Positions 48,960-59,489 of a stretch of 64,000 nt of DNA are shown here, one piece after another. The notes under the pieces were generated by a model. It saw only the letters and a list, made by a program, of their open reading frames with translations. It was not told where the DNA came from and made no database searches. The position numbers and the translations under genes are program-made. The stretch comes from Balaenoptera acutorostrata (lineage: Eukaryota > Chordata > Mammalia > Artiodactyla > Balaenopteridae): positions 84,159,254 to 84,223,253 of the forward strand of contig NC_080068.1 of the NCBI RefSeq assembly GCF_949987535.1. The letters run 5' to 3'. The first letter of the stretch is position 1. Each line of letters starts with the position of its first letter.

Positions 48960-50520
48960 TCAGATTTTAGTAGGTTTCTTACCTATTTTACTTATAGGTA
49001 CACCATGAACAACTAGCCAATTCCATAGGTAGGTAGAAGTCAGTCTACTCTGAATGCTGCTTTGACTACTGCCCATCATGGTAACCATGCTCACCTTGTC
49101 TTTGGTGGTTGAGGGCCCAGCTTGGTCCCTGCCACCCCCAGATCCAATTACTTTCATTGCATTTAAGTTTACCAATTTAGTGCCTGCTGTTCCTCCTGTA
49201 AGTTCTAGCCAACAGAGAAGAGTGACCACAGAGCTCTTCAGGGATGCCTGGACAACACTCAAAAATTAATTTCTCACAATATTAGTGAAAGGTGTGTCTT
49301 CTGGATCTTCCCCATGTGGATGAGTATGTCTTAAATGATAAACCCACTCTTACATTCCAATCTAACATTCCAGCCTCTGAATTCTTTCCTTTACATTAAA
49401 CCATGGCGGGTCTGGCATCTCCAACTTGTTCTCTTTTCTTTTTGTCAGCTTTTGGTCCATATTTCAGCCAATCAACCAACCAAACTGTTTAACCCTTTTC
49501 TAACCCCCTGAGCTGCAACATTAAATGTGGAGTCCCTGTTTAGCAAGTCTGTATCAGTAAATTTGGCCTGATCCAACTTTGTGTTGCTTCCACTATTATT
49601 CCACACCCTTATTATCTATTCCCACACATTTTCCAGATTGCTTTCTATATAAATTAGTTCTTTTGGAGTCTAGCACATCTCCTTATATGTTATACTTTGT
49701 ACCTCACTTTAGGGGCCTACTGGGTTTTGAGTTTGTTATAGGTCTAAAAGCAAAGGGGGTGATGGAAGAGGGTCTTGAGGAGAATCAGCTTTTCTTACAA
49801 ATGCTTTAAGTGAAAACATTACAGTTTCCTCAGGCAATACAGAGTTAATCCCCTCAGATGGGGATGGAAAGGCCAATAGTACTGGGGCTAAGAAGGCCAG
49901 TTCCACTGGCAAAGAATACTCAACAATATTTACGGCCTCAATATCCCCAGCTTCCTTAGGGTCATGTCTCCATCCTAACTTACAGAATCCCATTCTTTCC
50001 CAATCGATGCCCTCACATTAGTAGTAAAGACCCCCGGAGGCTGGGACCTCAACTTACATTTTAATTATGAGTCTTTACTGGGTTTGATTCTCAGCAATCT
50101 CAGCCATGCAGCTACAGGAAATAAGGGTCTCCTTCAGGGCACATTCATTAAGGTTATTTATTTGGTGCTTGGCTGGGAATTCAAATCCCTGAGCTTATCC
50201 TTTTCCTTTATCACTTTGTCCAGCAATATTAGGAAAAACCAGCCAACCCCATTACATTAGTTAGTTTTCCAAAAATGATTAAAAGTATCATATACATAGT
50301 CACCCAGCTTCTTGTTTCTTATAAGTGGTTGATTAGGAGTATAAGAGGCAGATATTTTGTGTGTCTCTATTGCCAGTTCACATCATGGACTACCAGTGCT
50401 TCTTTATTACTGTAAATAGAATTCTTAGCATCTTTAAATCGAATTCGATATTCAATTCCAAAAACTCCAGAACCAATTCCAAAAATGTATCTTTAAAATT
50501 ATGTTCTTCTAGAACTATTC
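48960..50520 (-). pseudogene. ERV-L gag and gag-pol junction remnant
   Basis: This is the internal region between the 5' LTR and the protease. The - strand frames at 49736-49993 (85 codons) and 48960-49262 (100 codons) are the longest. They sit where gag and the gag/protease junction are expected, but I cannot identify a clear zinc knuckle. The assignment is by position plus general resemblance. Confidence 0.5.
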
Positions 50521-50534
50521 TCAGTCCCCAAATC

Positions 50535-51118
50535 AATATTAGCCAGGGTTCTTCAGAGAAAAACCAATAGCATATATCTATATCTACACCTATATCTATT
50601 TATATATATCTCCTATAGCTAGCTATCTATCTATCTATCCATCTATCTATGTAGAGAGAGAGTGAAAGAGAGAGATTTTTTCATAAGGAATTGGCTCATA
50701 TGAATATGAATACGAAGGCTACAAACTAGAGGGCCAAGAAAAAAGATGGTGTAGGTCCAGTCCAGTCCTGAAGGCCTGAGAACCAGCAGAGTCAATGATG
50801 TAAGTCTCAGACAGAGTCCAAAGCCTCAAGAGCCAGAGGAGCCAAAGGTTTAAGTCTCAGTCTAAGTGCAGGAGAAGGTCCCAGTTCAAGCAGTCAGAAA
50901 GAGGGGAAATTCTTCCTTCCTTTTTGTTCTAGTCAAGCTCTCAACAGATTGTGATGCCCACCCACACTGAGAAGAGCAATCTGCTTTATTCAGTCTACGA
51001 ATTAAAATACTAATTTCATCTGGAAACACTCTAACAGACATACCCAGAAATAATGCTTAACCAAGTACCTGGACACCTCTTGTCCCTGTTAAGTTGACAC
51101 ATATAATTAACCATCTTA
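50535..51118 (-). repeat. ERV-L 5' LTR (MLT2-like)
   Basis: Partner of 44582-45116. It is longer because a TATC/CTAT-type microsatellite and GA repeats (about 50575-50680) expanded inside it. The AATAAA of the other LTR is degraded here, and the TG start on - is also altered. A primer-binding site just inside it could not be recognised. Confidence 0.88.
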
Positions 51119-51123
51119 GAATT

Positions 51124-51841
51124 CTCTGAAAAAGTTCTTGATAATGCAGCCTAACTTAATCATGTACTTGAGATAAATTAAGAAATAAGAGGTCCTGGAT
51201 TTCCTTTAGGAAAATATAACTAAATGCTTAATTACATTAAAACTAAAATTTTTTAATTAAAATTTAAGTAAAACTTAATTAAGTTAAAACTTAAATGCTT
51301 AAATAATTTCACACTAAAAACGCCAAAGATTTTTGTGCCATATTTCTTCATAATATCAATGGAAATTCTCTAATTATATATTATTTGGCTTGCAAATATT
51401 CATGATTTTTGATTCATTGCTTTCTTCCTCATCTTCTTAACTTTGGGCCCTTTAAAAACTCATCATCATCTTTAGCATGAAGAAGGTGCATATAAAAAAG
51501 AAAATCTCAAGTTAACTAATATTGATGTGTTTTTGAAGATGAGGTGATTTTAAATATCTTCTATAACTGGTAGATTACATATCTATGCCTTCCTTCTTCT
51601 CAGAGTTATCTCAATTATATTAATTAATTATATATTTTTAAACACGGCAAAACTTCATCAGAGCAGGAAAAATTGAACTGCCTCAGAGATGGATGCAACT
51701 TTATTTAAATTATATTAATAAAATATAAACACTAGTGGCCACTGATGTCCAGCAGGCCAAGTCATTACTAAGGCTGCTTTACTTGTGTTATACATTATGT
51801 TGGTAGACTGTCAACCACAGCTTCCATAAAGTTCATCTAAA
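51124..51841. other. AT-rich sequence, nothing recognised
   Basis: A locally repetitive A/T stretch (about 51225-51310, many 'aaacttaatt' variants) is present. No gene. Confidence 0.5.
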
Positions 51842-51857
51842 TAATAGGGTAATAGTA

Positions 51858-52420
51858 CCACACAAAACTGTAATTCGAAAAGATACACTCACCCTTATGT
51901 TCATAACAGCACTATTTACAATAGCCAGGACATGGAAACACCCTAAATGTCCATCGACAGACGAATGGATAAAGAAGATGTGATATATATATACAATGGA
52001 AAATATTATATAAGTTGTAAGTCAGAAAGAGAAAGACAAATACTATAATGATATCACTTACATGTGGAATCTAAAATATGACACAAATGAACATATCTAC
52101 AAAACAGAAACAGACTCATAGACGTAAAGAATAGACTTGTGGTTGCCAAGGGGAAGAGGGAATGAAGGAGGGAAGGATTGGGGGTTTGGAATTAGCAGAT
52201 GCAAACTATTAAATATAGGATGGATAAATATAGGATGGATAAAGTAGGTCCTACTGTATAGCACAGGGAACTATATTCAGCATCCTGTGATAAACCATAA
52301 TGGAAAAGAATATGAAAAAGAATATATGTATATGTATAACTGAATCACAATCATGTATGTACAGCAGAAATTAACACAACATTGTAAATCAACTATACTT
52401 TAATAAAATATTTTAAAAAC
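51858..52420 (+). mobile_element. L1 3'-end insertion, 5'-truncated to 563 bp
   Basis: It starts in the ORF2 C-terminus ('gcactatttacaatagccag' near 51909, 'gaatggataaagaagatgtg' near 51963), then the 3'UTR, ending 'caactatactttaataaaat'. A perfect 16-bp duplication, taatagggtaatagta, is at 51842-51857 and 52421-52436. The pronounced 5' truncation is the usual outcome of target-primed reverse transcription. Confidence 0.93.
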
Positions 52421-52436
52421 TAATAGGGTAATAGTA

Positions 52437-52974
52437 ATAATTCAGTGAATTTTGCTAATCATTTTAATATTGTATATATATAAATATTCATTTATAATAT
52501 ACCAATATTAATCAGAATAGTGTATTCATTAGTGTGCAAATACATAGAACAAGGGATGGTCATCAAATTAAATGTCCTTAGATTTGTGTATTTAAATTTC
52601 TCTTCAAGAATATTGGGCTAAATCTTCATTTGTATGAATCTCCTAAATTTTCTTGACTGTGATTTAAAAATTGTTGAATATATAAAATTCTACATGTAAG
52701 TTGGAGAGATCTAATTATATGTGGTTTTAGGATTATCGCATACCCTTATAATTTACAGATATAAGGAATGATTAAAACACAGAATACTGAATACCAATTA
52801 AATCTGACAATTTTGTATAGAAATTTCTTCATTTAATTTTTTCCTCACTTTCTACATTGTTTTTAGGTAAGATTTAGTTGAATATTTGTTTCAGTAGCTT
52901 TTATTTAGAAAACAATTATATTGGAAAATCATTTTCAAAGTATACATGTTCCTAGAGACAATGAACATAGTCAC
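52437..52974. other. AT-rich sequence, nothing recognised
   Basis: No gene or named repeat. Confidence 0.5.
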
Positions 52975-53620
52975 TGTGTTGGAACCAAGATTTGTGCCTC
53001 CCCGCATCTGCTCAGTTCCACCAGTGGCCCAAGCCACAGCCACTCTCTGGCTTCCTGGAATGGCTGGAAGGACCCCAGCGATGGCTTATACTCTCACAGC
53101 AACTGTCCCCTCCTCGTAAAGTCCAGGCCACCTTTTGTACAGATTTAAGCAGTTGTATACTCCTAGAGACTTGCAAAGAAAGACTGCTAGCCCAGCACAA
53201 TAGCGGCATTGTACCTGCTGGAACTACAACTCCCCAGTGGTACCCATAGAGCCAGGTAACACAGCCTAGAAATGTGGGAGAGTCATTGCCTCCTTGGCTA
53301 GTCTTTGCCCAATAAAAGACATAAGTCAGGCAGAAGCCATTAGATAAATTGTTTGTTCTTCCTCCCCCCAAGGACTGTCGCAAGATGGATTAGTATCTTA
53401 TTGACATCTCTGGAGATATTTCACATGACCCAGCTCCCAACTGTATTTGTTGCAAAGCTGTGACGGGCTCTGTAACTTTTGTATTTGCTCTTTCACCATG
53501 CTTCACTTCCTTTTTGCTTTGACTCTCAGTTCCCAGGAAGTCTAATAAAGTGTTAACTCACAAGTTTTATCTCAGACTCTATTTTCTAGGAACTCAGTGT
53601 AAGCGTCCTTCTATTGGGAA
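52975..53620 (+). mobile_element. LTR-like remnant with poly(A) signal, family not assigned
   Basis: GC-richer than its flanks. AATAAA is at 53544-53549, followed by 'atctcagactctattttcta' and 'ggaactcagtgtaag', the style of ending seen in several mammalian LTRs. No partner LTR or internal retroviral sequence was found. The 123-codon ORF on - inside it (53012-53383) has no recognisable domain. Confidence 0.45.
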
Positions 53621-53665
53621 ATGCTGTTCATTCCTTCATCTCCCAACTGAGAAGCACTACTTTAT

Positions 53666-53865
53666 TGTTTTTTAAGTTTTTTTTTTTTTTAATGTGAACC
53701 TTTTTAAAGTCTTTATTGAATTTGTTACAGTATTGCTTCTGTTTTATGTTTTGTGTTTTTGGCTGTGAGGCATGTGTGATCTTAGCTCCCTGACCAGGGA
53801 TTGAACCTGCACCCCCCTGCGTTGGAAGGCGAATTCTTAACCCCTGGACTGCCACGGAAGTCCCC
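53666..53865 (-). mobile_element. CHR-type tRNA-derived SINE, complete
   Basis: Read on -, it begins GGGGACTTCCGTGGCAGTCC. It has the tRNA-like B box GGTTCAATCCC (53797-53807), then a non-tRNA body and an A-rich tail (about 53670-53690). Its 17-bp duplication (gagaagcactactttat at 53649-53665, and with one mismatch at 53866-53882) defines the full 200 bp. The longer body sets it apart from the SINE at 29160-29322. The 75-codon ORF over it is not a gene. Confidence 0.93.
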
Positions 53866-53882
53866 GAGAAGAACTACTTTAT

Positions 53883-54658
53883 AGAGTTGTACTCCCTATG
53901 TTGATTTCAGTAAAAATAATAATTTGATAATAAATTTATGTGGACTTAACTATGAGGATTATTTCTTTCTAATTACATAATAACTAGGAAGCAAGAGCTA
54001 AAAATTACAGCATATTTAATGTATTTCTATTCAAATCACATATACAATAATGATGATGTAAATAGCAATGCATTAGATACTCTGGTAGGAGTATATGACT
54101 GTGAGAACTCAAGAAATGTACATCTACATAAGGAGAGATAAAACTGTTTTACATGAAGTAATTATTGAACAATTAAACATTAAACTTTGAGATACTAGCT
54201 ATAAGTATTGTGAGGATTAAGATAAAGTAGTGATCACTTAGCTCACAGGAAATGACATAAAAGGGAGCAGAATGGTTAAAACCTTTCTACGTTAGTAGTT
54301 GAAAAGCAACCGGAATGAGAATAGTCAAACCCCTTTGCCTCTAATGATAAGAGGCATGCCCAAGAAAGGATGAATTAAAGTTAATAGGAAACAATAGCTC
54401 ACATACAAGAATCACTTAAGTATGTGAAGTAACTATGATCATTTAACTAAAATAGAGAAAACTTAAATTCTAATAAAGGAGCTTAGATAAGCTAAAGTCT
54501 TCAAACCATTGTGTAATGTGATATATAATTCCTTACTGATTCTGAAACATCTCAAATTGATTTATACTTAATTCTGACATCAATTATTATAATACCCTTG
54601 GATTCTCTGGTTTTTATTCAAAACATCTAATTAGACTTAAGCAATAAAAATATATGAT
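53883..54658. other. AT-rich sequence, nothing recognised
   Basis: No gene or named repeat. Confidence 0.5.
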
Positions 54659-54881
54659 TAATTTTTTTTGAATTTTATTTTATTTATTTTTTTATATAGC
54701 AGGTTCTTATTAGTTATCTATTTTATATATATGAGTTTATATATGTCAATCCCAATCTCCCAATTCATCCCACCACCAACCCCCACTCCCCACCCTGATC
54801 TTCCCCCTTGTTGTCTATACATTTGTTCTTTACATCTGTGTCTCTTTCTGCCTTGCAAAGCACTTCATCTGTACCATTTTT

Positions 54882-57800
54882 CTAGATTCCACATATATGC
54901 ATTAATATACGATATTTGTTTTTCTCTTTCTGACTTACTTCACTCTGTATGACAGTCTCTAGGTCCATCCATGTCTCTACAAATGACCCAATTTCATTCC
55001 TTCTTATGGCTGAGTAATATTCCACTGTATATATGTACCACCACTTCTTTATCCATTTGTCTGTCGATGGGCATTTAGGTTGCTTCCATGACCTGGCTAT
55101 TGTAAACAGTGCTGCAATGAACATTGGGGTGCATGTGTCTTTTTGAATTATGGTTTTCTCTGGGTATATGCCCAGTAGTGGGATTGCTGGGTCATATGGT
55201 AATTCTATTTTTAGTTTTTTAAGGAACCTCCATACTGTTCTCCATAGTGGCTGTATCAATTTACATTCCCACCAACAGTGCAAGAGGGTTCCCTTTTCTC
55301 CACACCCTCTCCAGCATTTGTTGTTTGTAGATTTTCTGATGATGCCCATTGTAACCAGTGTGAGGTGATACCTCACTGTAGTTTTGATTTGCATTTCTGT
55401 AATAACTAGTGATGTTGAGCAGCTTTTCATGTGCCTCTTGGCCATCTGTATGTCTTCTCTGGAGAGATGTCTAGTTAGGTCTTCTGCCCATTTTTTGATT
55501 GGGTTGTTTGTTTTCTTAATATTGAGCTGCATGAGCTGTTTATATATTTTGGAGATTAATCCTTTGTCCATTGATTCATTTGAAAATATTTTCTCCCATT
55601 CTGAGGGTTGTCTTTTCATCCTGTTTGTAGTTTCCTTTGTTTTACAAAAGCTTTTATGTTTCATTACATCCCATTTGTTTATCTTTGTTTTTATTTCCAT
55701 TACTCTAGGAGGTGGGTAAAAAAAGGTCTTGCTGTGATTTATGTCAAAGAGTGTTCTTCCTATGTTTTCCTCCAAGAGTTTTATAGTGTTCAGTCTTACA
55801 TTTAGGTCTTTAATCCATTTTGAGTTTATTTTTTTGTATGGTGTTAGGGAGTGTTCTTATTGCATTCTTTTCTAGCTGTTGAGTTTTCCCAGCACCACTT
55901 ATTGAAGAGACTGTCTTTTCTCCATTGTATATCCTTGCCTCCTTTGTCATAGATTAGTTGACCATAGGTATGTGGGTTTATCTCTGGGCTTTCTATCCTG
56001 TTCCATTGATCTATATTTCTGTTTTTGTGCCAGTACCATATTGTCTTGATTGCCAATGGTAATTTGATAGGGATTGCATTGAATCTGTAGATTGCTTTGG
56101 GTAGTATAGTCATTTTCACAATATTAATTCTTCCAATCCAAGAATGTGGTGGATCTCTCCATCTTTTTGTGTCATCTTTGATTTCTTTCATCAGTTTCTT
56201 ATAGTTTTCTGAATACAGGTCTTTTGTCTCCTTAGGTATTTTATTCTTTTTGTTGCAGTGGTGAATGGGGTTGTTTCCTTAATTTCTCCTTCTGATCTTT
56301 TGTTAGTGTATAGGAATGCAAGAGATTTCTGTGCATTAATTTTGTATCCTGCAACTTTTTACCAGATTCATTGATTAGCTCTAACAGTTTTCTGATGGCA
56401 TCTTTAGGATTCTCTATGTATAGTATCATGTCTTCTTCAAACAGTGACAGTTTTACTTCTTCTTTTCCAATTTGTATGCCTCATTTCTTTTTCTTCTCTG
56501 ACTGCTGTGGCTAGGACTTCCAAAACTATGTTGAATAATCGTGGTGAGAGTGGATATCCTTGTCTTTTTCCTGATCTTAGAGGAAATGCTTTTACTTTTC
56601 ACCAATGAGAATGATATTGGCTGTGGGTTTGTCATATATGGCCTTTATTATGTTGAGGTAAGTTCCCTCTATGCCCACTTCCTGGAGAGTTTGTATCATA
56701 AATGGGTGTTGAATTGTGTCTGAAGCATTTCCTGCATCTACTGAGATGATCATATGGTTTTTATTCTTCAGTTTGTTAATATGGTGTATCACATTGATTG
56801 ATTTGCATATACTGAAGAATCCTAGCATCCCTGGGATAAATTCCACTTGATGATGGTGTATGATCCTTTTAATGTGCTGTTGGATTCTGTTTGCTATAGT
56901 ATTTTCTTGAGGATTTTTGCATCTATATTCATCAATGATATTGGTCTGTAATTTTCTTTTTTTGTAGTATCTCTGTCTGGTTTTGGTATCAGGGTGATGG
57001 TGGCCTCGTAGAATGAGTTTGGGAGTGTTTCTTCCTCTGCAATTTTTTGGAAGAGTTTGAGAAGGATGGGTGTTAGCTCTTCTCTAAATATTTGATAGAA
57101 TTCACCTGTGAAGCCATCTGGTCCTGGACTTTTGCTTGTTTGAAGATTTTTAATCACACTTTATATTTCATTACTTGTGATTGGTCTGTTCATATTTTCT
57201 ATTTCTTCCTGGTTCAGTCTTGGAAGGTTATACCTTTTTAAGAATTTGTCCATTTCTTCCAGGTTGTCCATTTTATTGGCCTAGAGTTGTTTGTAGTAGT
57301 GTCTTATGATGCTTTGTATTTCTGTGTTGTCCATTGCAACTTCTCCTTTTCCATTTCTAATTTTATTGATTTGAGTCCTCTCCCTCTTTTTCTTGATGAG
57401 TCTGGCTAAAGTTTTATCAATTTTGTTTGTCATCTCAAAGAACCAGCTTTTAGTTTTATTGATCTTCCTATTGTTTTCTTTGTTTCTATTTCATTTATTT
57501 CTGCTCTAATCTTTATGATTTCTTTCCTTCTACTAACTTGGGTTTTGTTTGTTCTTCTTTCACTAGTTCCTTTAGGTTGAGTTTACATTGTTTATTTGAG
57601 ATTTTTCATGTTTTTTGAGGTAGAATTTTATTGCTAAAATCTCCCCTCTTAGAACAGTTTTTGCTTCATCCCATAGGTATTGGATCGTTGTGTTTTCATT
57701 TCATTTGTCCCAAAGCAACTTTTTTATTTCCTCTTTGATTTCATCAGTGATGTCTTGGTTATTTAGTAAAGTATTGTTTAGCCTCCATGTGTTTGTATTT

Positions 57801-58525
57801 TTTTCATTTTATTCCCTGTAATTTATTTCTTGTCTCATAGCATTATGGTCAGAAGAGATGTTTGATATGATTTCAATTTTCTTAAATTAACCAAGGCTTC
57901 ATTTGTGACCCAAGATGTGATCTATCCTGGAGAATGTTCTGTGTGCACTTGAGAAGAAAGTGTAATCTGCTGTTTTCAGATGGGATGTCTTATAAATATC
58001 AGTTAAACCTATCTGGTCTATTGTGTCATTTAAAGCTTGTGTTTCCTTATTAATTTTCTGTCTGGATGATTGGTCCATTGGTGTAAGTGAGGTGCTAAAT
58101 TCCCCCAGTATTATTATGTTACTGTCGATTTCTTCTTTTGTAGCTGGTAGCGTTTGCCTTATGAATTGAGGTGCTCCCATGTTGGGTGCATATATATTTA
58201 TAATTGTTATATCTTCCTCTTGGATTGATCCCTTGATCATTATGTAGTGTCCTTTCTTGTTTCTTATAACATTCTTTATTTTAAAGTCTATTTTATCTGA
58301 CATGAGTATTGTTACTCCAGCTTTCTTTTGATTTCCATTTGCATGGAATATTTTTCCATCCCCTCACTTTCAGTCTGTATGTGTCCCTAGATCTGAAGTG
58401 GGTCTCTTGTAGACAGCATATATATGGGTCTTGATTTTGTATCCATTCAGTGAGCCTGTGTCTTTTGGTTGGAACATTTAATCCATTCACATTTAAGGTA
58501 ATTATTGATATGTTTCTATTACCAT
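54882..58525 (-). pseudogene. L1 copy C ORF2 (endonuclease/reverse transcriptase), broken
   Basis: The ATG at 58525 is present, but a 4-nt loss right after it breaks the frame. Endonuclease text (QETHFRSRDTY, FSRIDHILGHK) and RT text ([28 protein letters not shown]) occur in separate frames. The catalytic box reads F-E-E-D near 56435 where FADD is expected. A deletion near 56048 removes part of the region after the palm. The last 297 codons (54882-55775) are open, cover the C-terminal domain with its Cys/His knuckle ([15 protein letters not shown]), and end at the expected stop. Confidence 0.92.
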
Positions 58526-58583
58526 TTTCTTAATTGTTTTGGGTTTGTTTTTGGAGGTCCTTTTCTTCTGTTGAGTTTCCCAC

Positions 58584-59489
58584 TTAGAGAAGTTCCTTTA
58601 GTATTTGTTGTAGAGCTGGTTTTGTGGTGCTGAATTCTCTTAGCTTTTGCTTGTCTGTAAAGCTTTTGATTTCTCTGTCAAATCTGAACGAGATCCTTGC
58701 TGGGTAGAGTCATCTTGGTTGTAGGTTCTTCCCTTTCATCACTTTAAATATGTCGTGCCACTCCCTTCTGGCTTGTAGAGTTTCTGCTGAGAAACCAGTT
58801 GTTAACCTTATGGGAGTTCCCTTGTATGTTATTTGTCATTTTCTCTTGTTGTTTTTAATAATTTTTCTTTGTCTTTAATTTTTGTCAATTTGATTACTAT
58901 GTGTCTTGGCATGTTTCTCCTTGGTTTTATCCTGTCTGGGACTCTCTGTTCTTCCTGGACTTGGGTGGCTATTTCCTTTCCCATGTTAGGGAAGTTTTTG
59001 ACTATAATCTCTTCAAATATTTTCTCTGGTCCTTTCTCTCTCTCTTCTCCTTCTGGGACCCCTATAATATGAAAGTTGTTGCATTTAATGTTGTCCCAGA
59101 GGTCTCTTAGGCTGTCTTCATTTCTTTTCATTCTTTTTTCTTTATTCTGTTCCACAGCAGTGAATTCCACCATTCTGTCTTCCAGGTCACTTATCCGATC
59201 TTCTGTCTCAGTTATTCTGCTATTGATTCCTCCTAGTGTAGTTTTCATTTCAATTATTGTATTGTTCATTTCTGTTTGTTTGTTCTTTAATTCTTCCAGG
59301 TGTTTGTTAAACATTTCTTGCATCTTCTTGATCTTAGCCTCCATTCTTTTTTCTGAGGTCCTGGATCATTTTCACTATCATTATTCTGAATTCTTTTTCT
59401 GGAAGGTTGCCTATCTCCACTTCACTTAGTTGTTTTTCTGGGGTTTTATCTTATTCCTTCATCTGGTACATAGTCCTCTGCCTTTTCAC
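58584..59489 (-). pseudogene. L1 copy C ORF1, start codon lost
   Basis: The start reads GTG at 59487-59489 where copy A has ATG. From 59344 the frame is open for 171 codons: coiled coil (GINSRITETEDRISDLEDRM), then RRM (IIGVPEGEE), then a basic stretch. It ends near 58829 by frameshift, before the C-terminal RNA-binding domain. The old stop is at about 58584. It keeps the 8 nt that copy A lost. Confidence 0.9.

Larger units (their letters stand above)
44582..51118 (-). mobile_element. ERV-L endogenous retrovirus, near-complete ancient provirus
   Basis: Two LTR-sized direct repeats (44582-45116 and 50535-51118) bracket about 5.4 kb that reads, on the - strand, gag remnant, protease, RT, RNase H, integrase and dUTPase. 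No env is recognised. A dUTPase downstream of integrase and no env is the known layout of the ERV-L group, and the LTR text matches MLT2-type LTRs. The 5 bp outside each LTR are gaatc (44577-44581) and gaatt (51119-51123), a one-mismatch 5-bp target duplication as expected for ERV-L. All reading frames are broken. The strong divergence between its LTRs indicates great age. Confidence 0.92.

Noticed and set aside
44582..51118. Direct repeats as a possible segmental duplication
   Set aside because: The TG/CA-type ends, 5-bp flanking duplication, poly(A) signal and retroviral content between them fit LTRs.
53012..53383. 123-codon - strand ORF
   Set aside because: It falls in a GC-richer LTR-like remnant where long chance frames are common. 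No domain is seen.
53791..53865. tRNA gene-like A and B boxes
   Set aside because: They belong to the head of a SINE with target-site duplications. No tRNA cloverleaf gene is supported.
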